From Fragum whitleyi (lineage: Eukaryota > Mollusca > Bivalvia > Cardiida > Cardiidae): DNA of 64,000 nucleotides. Each line of letters starts with the position of its first letter. Position 1 is the first letter of the stretch. The notes beneath the pieces are model-generated. The model was not told where the DNA came from. It saw nothing but the letters and a program-made list of their open reading frames with translations, and did no database searches. Location: assembly GCA_948146395.1 (NCBI GenBank), contig OX411544.1, forward strand, positions 51,833,933 through 51,897,932, in the 5' to 3' direction. Of the stretch, positions 11,605 through 23,600 are shown in pieces. Made by a program: the position numbers and the translations under genes.

Positions 11605-11852
11605 AAATGAGCAAGCGCGTGATATTTCCAACAATTTCAAATGCTCGCAAAGCAAAGCTTCCGGCAAGCCTGTGCAGCCGCACAGTCTGGCCAGAATTTT
11701 CACTTTTCGCTATATTGATATATAAGGTCTTAATCCATCTTCATGCAGTCGGCATATATTATTATCGCATTGTGTCGTTGTCAAGGCTACCCAGCGCTCG
11801 TACCTCGCGCAGGTGTAAAATTGTTGGAAATGTCAAGCACAGACTCAAATAA
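11605..11852. mobile_element. MITE, GTGACATTTCC terminal repeats, copy 2
   Basis: Left GCGCGTGATATTTCCAAC, right GTTGGAAATGTCAAGC. The internal stem CAAGCCTGTGCAGCCGCACA matches that of copy 1. The overlapping short open frames on both strands are shadows of the repeat. Confidence 0.7.
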
Positions 11853-13777
11853 TGTCTATTAGATTAAAAGGATATACGGTGGGGCTAGTGCAAAACCATT
11901 ATTTGTATGAGGTGATGTAGAATGCCATTGATGAAACATCAGAGGAATAAAATCGCATTGGTCAAAATTGTAAAAATTCACTAGCCAGACATTTAAACCT
12001 CTGGCTTGTTTACCTAAATTTGCCAGTACATTTACTATGCAATCACAGTGCTGTTGATTAAAGCCCTTCTAAAGAGCATAACTTTATACTTCCAAAGAAA
12101 GAAAATATTGTTTCAATAATAGTTTCAAAGATTCCCCGTAATCTCTCGTTTGAGAGACAGTCATTAAGCAAAATTTACTAGGGTCCATCAATAAACTCAT
12201 GGACAAAGGCATGTTTTATAGATGATCTCAATTTTGCAAACAGTGCTAAAATACAGTTTTAACAGATAGGCGCTGTTCAGTATTCTGAATGTCCGTTTCT
12301 TAAATGTGACGAAATATGGTTTATTTAATTGTATAAATTTTCAATTATATCCGAATAGCTAATTAATCTCAACATACAATCCTACCACCCAATAGCAAGT
12401 TTTCGTTCAACCCTTGAAAAGACTGAGGATTGTACCACAGTGGGTTTCATAACGGAAGACACTATATCTATTTTAATTTAGATCTTATTGTCTCATTTGT
12501 TGTTTGGTATCTTAATTCAATACTTTGATGACTAGTTAGCTATGTACACCCCTTGTAGGTTGATCAGATTACCAAATCATGTTCTGATTTAGAAGATTTT
12601 GGGTCAAAGTGTACTCTAACGTTTAGTGGAACCTTTAACCTAATAATGCGTTTCGGTTTACTTTAACAATTTATTTCACTAAATCATTGACTTGTTAAAG
12701 CAAAAGAGTCCTTTAAAGGTTGGATAATCGTGAACAATTTTAAATATTTCAGAAAAAGAAATTAAGAGAAGTGAAACGAATTTCCTATTGATTAAATATT
12801 ATCATTATTATTATTGTTAACACTCCTCAATATTTCATCTTGCCTTTTTGGTCACAAATAAAAACGTCGTATGTTTTCGATCTAGTTTTTCTTGAATCGT
12901 TTATATCATTTATAATGTTGAAAGGGGAAATCAGCCAAATAAATCTGCAAGAAACAACTTGCAAAATAACGAACACAAGAAGACACTCGATTTCATAGTT
13001 AACATTTGTGGCTATTCTTGGCATTTTTACAACGATGGGGAAATGTAGAGATTGAATGCTATTCTTTTGGTTTATAGAATTATATTTTTATGTAATTTTC
13101 ACGACTGTTCTACGTGTGCGGGTACCAGTCTGTTGTAATGAAAGGAAGTGTGTTTTTGATTGGTCGTATAATTCAGCTGTCTCTAAACATTGCCTATTTA
13201 TACTTTTCAATTTAAAGAAATTTGATATTTCATGTCCGTTAATCAACTAGGAATCCACTAGCATTTGCTTTACCATAGGCGTTATCCTATTTGAATAATT
13301 ATTACAAAAGGCTAAGTACGTCTGACCTGAATTAGGTTAAAACTATTTGCAGACCTTAATCCATCTGATCTACGTTCATGTTTCAAACTCACTTTCAAAA
13401 GTTTAAAAATTGTACAAAGCCTTGATTATGCGAAAACATGCAAAATTGTATGAAAATTCTTAAACGTTAAGCGGACTTCTTCGTTTTTGAACACAGGGCC
13501 TTTTTTCATTAGATGACGATGGTTTATATGAGATCCAATATTTATTCCATTAAAATCATGACCACCATTAATACCTCTTGTTTATTCGGATTCAAAACTA
13601 TCATAAATAAGTTCAGATAAAAACTGTCAGTAATATATTCTGCAATAATCAAGTTATTTTTTTCAATTTTGTCAATGTTATTTCTATATAGTCTCATAAA
13701 ATCTGACACTTTATGGTCGCTAGTAAAGTAATTTTTTTAGTTAATGTAGATCCGTCCCTTATTTTTATATCCTCATA
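11853..13777. other. No gene or repeat recognised
   Basis: Nearly 2 kb of AT-rich sequence without a splice-bounded exon I would defend and without an inverted repeat of note. If the Dispatched-like gene continues this way, TM8-12 exons should lie somewhere here, but I could not identify any. Confidence 0.4.
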
Positions 13778-14213
13778 CAGTTAAGAACATCGTGAAATTC
13801 ACACGGCGAATAATTTTTGAGTGATTTTCCAATATAATTGAATGGGTGTGTGGAGCGAGTTTTGGGTGAAATTAAAGGGGGGTTATCAAATATCGCCAAT
13901 TTTGTTCAATATGAACAAAATCAGCGATATTGATTACCTTCCTTTAACAATATATGCATAAATGTTCTCTAAGTAGCTTCCTATCTCTTCGAGAACCAAT
14001 CAGACGCTTACAATTTCAATTATGTCAAAAAAATCTGGATTTTTTTCTCTAGCGTTATTGATGACTGTTTCTTTTTTTTTTCTTTTTTTTTTTCCATTTT
14101 CAGCGTTTTTGAATGGTTTGAGTAAGTGCATGGAATGAATGAACGGAGCGCTGACTGAAATACTTAAAAATTATTTTGATCGAAAATTGTCAATTTCACG
14201 ATGTTTTTAACTG
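13778..14213. mobile_element. MITE with CAGTTAA terminal repeats, TA duplication
   Basis: Starts CAGTTAAGAACATCGTGAAA, ends TTTCACGATGTTTTTAACTG, and is flanked by TA on each side, as for the Tc1/mariner group. An inner palindrome (ATCGCCAATTTTGTTC with GAACAAAATCAGCGAT) lies near 13892-13929. Related copies are at 16846-17218 and, truncated, at 34020-34256. Confidence 0.75.
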
Positions 14214-14215
14214 TA

Positions 14216-15455
14216 TGTATATAGTTCATTTCTCTGCCCCGGTTTAAGTATTTTTTTGTTTATTCATTTTATTTAACGCCGTTTTTGGCCTGGTTTAGCA
14301 GACCATAGAAAACAACCTTGTATCCTGGAAATGGCCTAGGAAAAATATAATCGAGTCAAAAACCGAACAACGTGTGTACTACGTAGCTTTTTTGTGCTCA
14401 CGCGCGCGCAAAAATAGGTCTAGTATACGTCATCAACTTTTGTGCGACACGAATTGCTTTGTGTGTTCATTGCATTGCTTGCATATCACTACGCTGTGCT
14501 AAAATCAAAGTACTCATAGTACTGAAGACGAGGGAACTGAATAGACGAAACAACGCACGAGGTCAATTTTCTAGAATATGATCTTGATTTTTCACCTTGT
14601 CCTTACCATGTATACCTGATATTTTCTTACTTATCACTGCCAAAATCACTGCCGTGTTAAAGATACATAGCTTTTATATTTGATCTTGACGGATGACCTT
14701 GGTAAAAGGGAAAAAAGAAAATGCATCTAACTAACACTTTCTCCTTTCTCCCCAATATTATCTACCCTTCCTGCTACAAATTTTACTAATTTGCCCATAT
14801 TATTTATGTAATATGCAACCCTTTACAATTTGGACCTATTTTAACATATGTTGTCTTGTAATGGATTAATCTAAATTAGAAGAAAATTAAAGCCTTGTCC
14901 CATCCTTAGACCCTTAAACAGACGACAAAATTTAAGACTGGGCCAACTTGTAACAGGTTTCAGACAATAAATCAAAATGAGTGTAATTTGAAATATATCT
15001 AGGGTAGAATTTAAAAAAATTGGTGGATTATGAGTATAGGGTGGACCATATTTAAAGGGAGAAATTGACCCTATCAATTTCTGGAGTTCCCGCAGTAAAA
15101 TACAACTTCTTTATGGTATTCAATTCAATGTAAAAGAAAGAGCCGACAGCATTACTACGATTGTTAGACGGAATGATCGAACGGATAAATTGACTGACTA
15201 GTAGCAAACCTCTGCAAAGTGTCGTTGTTTTTTTCTTCTCATAGAAACAATTTCGTTTGCTTTTCGTGTGGGATCGAAAGATCTTCCATCTTGTGAATGT
15301 AAAATTATACATTTTCACTCGAGGCTCGGACATTCGTGTTAATATGGTTTTTATTGTTTACACTTTTTACGATGATTTGATCTTACACAAAAAATCGTTG
15401 TTTTGTATTTATTCAAAATTTAGCATAGACATTTTCCGCCCAACGATGATATATA
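14216..15455. other. No gene recognised
   Basis: AT-rich. Minus-strand frames at 14871-15333 lack splice context and transmembrane character, so I do not take them as exons of the neighbouring gene. Confidence 0.4.
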
Positions 15456-15767
15456 CGGCATTTCCTCTAATAATAGGGCCCTCCCTTATAGTAGCGCCCC
15501 TAAAATTTTTACCAAGAAAACCCACTTCAAGTGCCTAAATTGTAGGAACTTTTTGAACTTATAATCTAATTTGAGATGAATTTCCTCTAAATAATCATTT
15601 ATATGATTGTTTAGATGAACTTCATCTCAAATTAAAGGGAAAAGGACCTAAAACACATCAATTTTAATATGTGTTTTTTTTTTAAATCAGAAAATGCATA
15701 CTAAATTAAAGCTCCCTGATCCTATTATAAGTATAGCTCCCGAAAGCGTTTATTAGGAGAAATTCGG
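15456..15767. mobile_element. MITE with CGGCATTTCCTCTAATAA ends, TA duplication
   Basis: Left end TA-CGGCATTTCCTCTAATAA, right end TTATTAGGAGAAATTCGG-TA. The centre is a palindrome (TTTGAGATGAATTTCCTC with a partner at 15603-15636). It lies in the intron just downstream of Dispatched-like exon 5 and stops 13 bp from that exon's donor GT. Confidence 0.7.
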
Positions 15768-15782
15768 TATCATGAATCTTAC

Positions 15783-15914
15783 CTCTAGAAATTCTGTGAA
15801 GTTCTCATTCAATCTTGATGTGTTATAAAACTGAGGTCTATCTCTCATGAACTGTAGCACTTTATCTCTTGTATAGGGAAAGTCTAAATATTCTCCAGCT
15901 TGATTTTGTTCTCC
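15783..15914 (-). CDS. Dispatched-like gene, exon 5 (loop 2)
   Basis: Acceptor ATTGCAG, 44 codons in phase 0/0, donor GTAAGATT. Peptide begins GEQNQAGEYLDFPYTRDKV and ends NENFTEFLE, with an NFT glycosylation site. No stop codon, so the gene continues downstream (lower coordinates), but the next exon was not identified. Confidence 0.8.
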
Positions 15915-17584
15915 CTGCAATTAAACATGTTATTGTTATTTTTTTACCTTTAGTTGTAAGTATTTCCTAAAGTTATCTGGTATTGGATGAAGATAAAGTT
16001 TAAACATTCTGGATTCACAAAGGCAGGGTGCTGGGATCTCCTACTCGACATACATGTCCGACATGGGTTTTCTACCTGAGTGCAAGTACATTTTTGGTAC
16101 TTTTCCTCAACAAGTAATATACAAGGGCAAATCTTTGAATGGTACTTAATAGACCTTAAAATTGATTAGCCTAATGTTGTTATCAAAGGCTAGAAAAGAC
16201 TATTTTAATGAGGTATGCATTGTTTGTTTGTTTGTTTGTTTATTTTTGTTCTTTTTTAGTTTGCTTTAATGGCTTTGTTTTGCTTTTTTAAGTGCTAACC
16301 AAAAAAAACTCTAGTTTATGGCCGGTCTTAACAAAAGGCTCTGGAAAAATACCTTTTTTTGGTAACCATACACATAATTTAAGTGACCAAATCTCACTAC
16401 TGTAGTTTGAATAAAAACTAAAGTTTTGGTCACACATTTACGATAAGGCCCAAAAATAAGTAACTAAATTCATTTTTAAAGGAAATATCAAAGTGGAATC
16501 TAAATTATTTATCTAATATTTAGTTAAAGTTACCTTTAGGAATGCATCCATGTTGTAGAAGAAACAACGCACTTCATACTTCTGGGTTTCAGAGTTTTTA
16601 CGTAGCTTGAGCAAATTTGCACGGCCTTCGTCCATGTTTTCTAGTTTGTCACAAAATGCCTGAAAAGTTGTTTCATAAAATCACCGTTTTTTGTCGGTAA
16701 TCTGTACCCACTTTTGGAAAGATTAGACCGATCCAATTGAAAGAGGTTGCAGACGAAAATAAAAGGTAGGTGCAATTTGAACAAAAAATCTATGGGGTGG
16801 AAAGTATTTGGAAATGATAAATTGCTTGATTCTTTTCTTCTACTACAGTTAACAACATCGTGAAATTGACAAAGTTTATGATTTATGAATGATTTCGGAA
16901 CGAAATTAAATGAGTAGTGGAGCGAGTTTTAAATAAAATAAGGGGGGAGGTGGTAATATAACCCTCTTTTCATAAAATATGAAAAAAATTCTAAGACTAG
17001 CTTTCTATGTCTAAACGAACCAATCAGACGCTTCCAAATTGAATTCTGTAGTGAAACCATCTAGCAATTTTATTTTGAATGTAGTTGTTGATATTCTCTT
17101 TTTAGTGATATTGGAGCGTTTTTGAATGGTTCGAGTCAGTGTTTGGAATTAATTTATGAGTGAGCGATTAAAAATGGTTTTATTGGAGTGAGAGTCAATT
17201 TCACGATGTTGTTAACTGCGCCACAATAATTTCTAAAACACAAAACCATAGGAACTTGTATTTGAGAAATTATTGTGGTAGTAGAAGAAAAGAAACAAGC
17301 AATTTATAATTTCCCAATAATTCAGGGAATAGGCTACCATAGAGACTTTAACTGATTTATGGACTATGCAGAAAAAAGTTTAATAAAAGCCACATCTAAC
17401 ACTTTGATAAATGTAAATTGTAAAATTCGTTGTTTTGGGGTTTTTTTTTTTTCGAATTTATCACATCGATACTTTACATCGCATAACACCATGTGATCTG
17501 AATGACATATACATGTACTTTGAATTCTGTACATTTGACTTATAACATAAGGAAAACAGTGGTCATAAAGCGTTTATTTTTTCT

Positions 17585-17620
<36 letters not shown>

Positions 17621-20600
17621 TGTTTTTGCTTTTTTCCGCTTAATTTAAGCTCTGTCTATGAATATAGTGCTTATAACACATGCAATTGTTTCATTATCCA
17701 AATTTTATTGAATAGATTATAAGATAAGAAAAGGTATCAAACTACTGCTTGTTGTGAAAGGTCTGTTGAAATTCACAGTTAGTGGTAGTTTTTATCAATA
17801 TGTACATGTACAAAAGATTCGAACCTCTGTATCTGACGTCCATGGGTTAGTGCTGCAAAACTACTATCAGTGCCTTTATTCTCAAGAGGACTTTCAATAT
17901 TATTGCGCCTACCCCGTATGATTTTATTTTAAAAAGGGACGATATTTCGATAGATGGTTATTTGTCCCAAGTCATTGATTCATAATGCGTTTTCCTCTAA
18001 GTTATCATGTAAGAAAATGTATATTTAATACTCCTCCTCTTGATGATCTCAACTCTACAAAGAAGCTAACTTTTATATTTATAATACATATTTAGTGTAT
18101 TATATGAAAAGAAATATCTAAAGAGGTTGGGAGAATTGAAAATTGTCGAGGCTCTGCCGAGACAATTATCAATTCTCACAACCGTTATATATTTTTCATA
18201 CAACACACTTAGTACGTATTATATTTATCTTATAACCTCTATTTGTCTCGTTTTCGACGATGTTTCTTACTGAAATGCTAGTTTCTAAAAATAACCGCAT
18301 TATATCTTTGTTCCAAAATAACTATGTGATATCATAAAAATTATCATAACGGGATGTTATCATACAGATATTGGTATAGTTATAAGATAAACTGAAAATG
18401 TGTGAGATCAAAACCTTTGGAGAGCAAGTACTATAATATACCAACCTTTAATGCAGTCTGACTTTCCACCGAGCTGGGTTCAAATGTTTCATCAATAACC
18501 TGTTTTCCGTCACATTCCGCCTCCGAAAACTGACAAACACTCATATCGTTCTGCTTTAAACCCCAAACCATGTATATTTCAAGCGTTTCATCGCCGAAAC
18601 TAGACACGAAGGAATTTAGCTTGTGACCATCGGCTACTTCGAATGGATGATCTTCGGGAAGGACACCAAACTAAAACAAAACGTAAAATCAATGCAAAAA
18701 TAAGTTTATTCTCGAATTAATAGCCGAGTATCTGATGGCTAACAGTCACCTTCTGTTGTGACGGTAGATTGTCACAAAGCAATTTTCTGTTAAGGGGAAT
18801 TTTGGTCGTATTATTCCCCTTTCTTTTATACTTTTCGGTGGTGTATCGAGGAAAAATGGTGATTTAATGTTTTGATAAAATCACCGCCTAACCAGTGAAA
18901 CTATAAAAACAAGATGTGTTTGTGAAACACGAATGGCCCCGGAACGGCTTTTTTTTCAAAGTTTGACCTTGACAGATGACCTTGACCTTGTCGCATGACC
19001 TTGACTTTGGTACCAGCGGATGCGGATCATTGAGATCTATCATCATGCCAAATATTAGCTTTGTTTCTTGAATAGGCTTGAAGATATTTGCAAGGTTAAG
19101 TTTTCGGACAGACGGACGGACAGACGGACGGACAGACAGACGGATAGACAGACGGACACGAGTAAAACAATATGCCCCCGATCTCTCGATATGGGGGCAT
19201 AAAAATATACCATGCTTTCGTTGACCAATAACTGGCGTAATCATCAACGTTGCATAACAATCACGTGCAAAATAACGCGCTTAAGCATATTTGTCCCAAA
19301 ATTGTCACTTTTTGTCTCTTTTTAAAGAAATAGAATACTCGTTAGTCTAGTATAAGATCGATTGATATTCTATTTTGTAAACAACAAAGACTAAATTTCA
19401 CTCGTGACTCCGCCATTCGTGAAAACATAGCTTTTGTTGTTCACTAAATGAAATATAAATCCCTTTTACACTGAAACAAATGATTATCCTCTATTTTTCG
19501 TCTAACAAGGGATTTTTTCTCAAGAGGAGCTATGATCATAGCTCCAATTCGAAAGATAATTTTATTTTCTGTCATTAGCTGATGTAATAAAGATACCTAA
19601 AATAATAGAATGAACACCTTTCGAAGACGGTAAGACAATCCTTTAAGTTTCAATATTTTCTTAATCCTGTTAATAAAGGGTTTAATATGTCAATACTCGA
19701 TACAATCAGGTAATGTCATGTGTATAGGTAGATTTTGCGCTGTGAGCCGTGAAATCAACTTTTTACCGTTAGATTCTCGTGCCATTTGTTCGAAATAAGT
19801 AAACCGGATTAAAATAATGCATTGAGAAAGTTTAAAATTTACCTTTTAAAACCAACGTTACTGCTTGTTTTAAAAAGTAAGGTTCACTCATACATGTACT
19901 TTCATAATTGTAGTGAAGGGACCAGGCTAAATTCCTATCATTTGCCTTTAAATTATACCCGATTTACCTATGATAATGGACTCAGCGCCTACGTCAGAGC
20001 TCAGTTTACAAAATACACCTATATAGATTTTATTGTTTTCTTTCGTTTAAGTCCGAAGTTAAATTTCAAATTTTCAAAGCCTGATTTTTCGACTCTTAAT
20101 TTTAATTGAACAAGGATAAACAAAAGTATTTGAAGAAACCTTTGGATTTCTTGGATTTCAATATGATTTAAATCAAACGAAACAAACTTACAAGTTCGTT
20201 GTCTGCTCTCAGCTTTTGAGCCTGGTAGATGAAAAATCCGAGAACTCCGCCCATTGCGAGTAGAAGGACCCACCGGAAATACTTTTGCGTCACGACCCGG
20301 AAGTACTTCTCTCTGAAAAACCGTGCCATAAATGGCTTCTTTTGTCTCTCTGTTCCGCCTTGCTTTGTTAACTGACTTAAATATTTTGTGTGGTCATTAG
20401 CTGGATATGACGATAGTCCATTTGGGGTTGGATATGATTTATTAACGATCGAGGTTGGATAGGATGAGGTACCATTCGAGGATTTTGTTCCATATATATC
20501 TGTAAACTTTGGTTCAACACCATTCCCTTTGACTTCTTGTTTCACAGGTTCATCTTGATCGGCAATGTACACACTATTGATGTACCCCATACTACTGTTT

Positions 20601-23600
20601 ACTTCAACAAAATCATGTTTTATAACGACAACTTCCTTGTTTGCTTCAAAGTCTGTCTTAATGTCTGTTGTATACACTACTTGAGGATCTTTGTCCGTCT
20701 TATTTTCAACCTGTCCAGACTGACCACTCTCATTAACCGATGGTTGACCGTAGTTAGATGAGTTTTCACTGTTGTTGGCATATGAATGGTAACTTGGAGG
20801 ATCTGAATCTGATTTATTGCTACAGCGTCCTAGGCAGCATCTGATACAAGGCCATTGCCATTTCTCAAAGTATGTGTGATACATAAGGACAACAGTTGGG
20901 AAGAAAACAATTACAGAAATGTAGTTCACGATTACAACCGTACCTGCAAATAGTCCAAATGATCTTGTAGCAAGTAGAGGAGATATCGTGTTGGCAAAGA
21001 AGGCTACAGCTGTTGTTAACGATGTAAACAACATACTTATAGCTGATTTTCTGTAAGTATCGGACAGACGATGGGCAACGCTCATATACACTTCACAGCC
21101 TGTATTTCTCCACACGTCGAAGAACACGAAAAAGTTATCTGCTCCGATACCAAGAACAATGAATAACGATAGCATGTGGAAAAAGCCGAGGTAGTGGAAC
21201 TGCATGACGAGATTATAGATAAGGTTTGTGATAACAAAGCTGGACTGGACGCTCATCACAGCGAAACAGGTGATCCATAATGACCTTGTATGAAATAACA
21301 TCAGACAGAAAATGAAACCGATACTGGCACCAACCCACATAATATCTTTGAATGCTTGTGTTCTGGTGAGGTAATCCCATAAAATTTGTGATCTGTAATT
21401 AAATTGGAAATTATCTCCAGAATCCGATAAGCGTTCTTGCAGTATTGGTTCCATGTTTATTCCTTGGTAATCTCCCACTTCCAACCTGTAAGCCATGGCG
21501 TCGTCAACATATTTTTCTACTGGGTAACCGAAAGGTATGACACTTCTAGTAATTGGTGAATAAACCTCGGTGTCACTGACTGTTGAGCCAACACCAAGAA
21601 AGAAAGCAAACCGAACACGAGTGTTTGGGTGTGAGGCAGCAAGAGCAAGAACTTCATTAATTCGCTCAAATCGTGGGTCGTAGAACGCAGCATCAATATC
21701 CTGATACGTTCCGTCAAAATACCGTATAACCGAGACAGGTTTTGAACAGTTACCTGATCTCAAATCTAGCTGGCAGTATAAGGGATAGTCCTTCACTTGA
21801 ACTATTTCATTTTCTAACTGTTGCATCCACACCAAATTCTCTTTTGTAAATACGTTTGTATCGTCTTTCATTTCGTAGTAGAGTTCTATATTCCCTGTCG
21901 GAGACTGTTGGACCTGATATCCCCCGGACTCCGTACGATCATAGTAGTTTTCGTAGGTTGTTTTCTCACTGAAGGCGTGGACTCGACCCTGCCATGGCTG
22001 GTTGTGCAGGTGTACTGGTAGGTCGTCCATGTAGAATGGGAGTATTTCGTAACCAGCAACCAGGAGAACTCCAGTCACGATTAACATGGAAATTTGTAGA
22101 CCCAAGGTAATCACTGAAATGGTGAAAATATCTATTCATTTTAGGGGAAGTGTAATAGTTCCGCAACATTTCGGAACTCATTTACTTTCACAATGTTGAC
22201 CGAGGTTTCCGAATGAAAATCATAAGGAAACATCGGTTAACACTGTCATAGTTCATTACTTCCGACACGGTGTGGAACTTTTACGTGTCCATTACCTTAA
22301 GAAACGCTATCTGAGTCTCCAGATCGTTAAGTTGTAAAAAATTGACCTGGCCGTGGTGGTTGTAGAAAGGGACTCTTAATATATATTAAGTGTCTGTAAT
22401 GTAAGAAACCATCATGGAAATCTGTAAAAAAAATTAAGAGATTTAATCCAGCAGAGCTCAAGAAGAAGTAAAATCTAAAGGTAGCTTTATTGGAATGTAC
22501 CATGGTCATTCTAATTTCAAAAACCAGCCAAATGTTAAAAGTGTTTACCCTAGTTTGACTGCGCTGTCAGCGTAGTCTAATTATAATCGACACTTTACGC
22601 ACTGACCAGGCGGTCCCTTTTGGCCTGACACACATTTTGTGATTCAGATTTCAGTTGTATTACTTGTGTAGTGGACATAACCTTTGTTTTCTGTATTTCT
22701 TCTATTACGTTTAATTGAAACATTCATTCCGAGATGGGGTGGGTCATCTCTGAAGCATGTTAATTACTCAACACTCGCCAGGCTGCTCGGAATGCACAGA
22801 GTGACCAGGGACCTGTTTCATCAAAACATTTAAGACGTATTTTTGTCTTACCTATGACTTACTACATATTTAGTTCAATAAACATGTATCACCAATCTAT
22901 CAATACCTATGCTAAGTGCATGTTGTTGTTACTGGATCGAAAGACATCAGTAAGACAAAAATTTGTCCTAAATGTTTTGATGAAACTGGCCCCAGGATCG
23001 AACATTGTCGAATTATGGGCATTATCTGAATTTAGAATCGCCAATATACATATCGAAATGCGTTCCTTGGCTTTATAATTCTGGGGATGTTCTAAATTAC
23101 AAATATCTATTGCAATGCCAGTGTTTTTCGCTGTAAAGGGATTTGAATTGACATTCAAATGGAGCCTTTATAGCAAATATTCCTCATTTGAACAATGTTG
23201 AATAACCATCAAGCGAACAACGACCAATTGGGAACTCTGAAAAAAATAAGTGAGAAAAAGGTTGGTTCCATTCGTGTCTAGTCGAGGCCAATCAAAGGTT
23301 GCGTTAAGGTAGTCGACCCGTAATAGAACATCTTGGAAGTAATGAACTTTAACGGTGCTTACCGAGATTTCCTAATGATTTTCATAAACCTTGGTCATCA
23401 TTGTCAAAGATCTTGAGTACCTAAATGTTGCGAAACTATTACGGGTCCACTACCATAAAAAAAATTCTTACACGAGAAATGAAGAATTATCATTCTACAT
23501 TCAGAAAATCAGCCAAGTGCGAGATGTTTCTACCCAAGTTAGCCTGCACAATCGAATCTATCTGACTAGGTTCGACACTATCCTGATGGTCTTTATTCCC

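Noticed and set aside
14871..15333. Minus-strand frames as missing TM8-12 exons
   Set aside because: They lack five hydrophobic segments, splice sites in phase 0 and family motifs.
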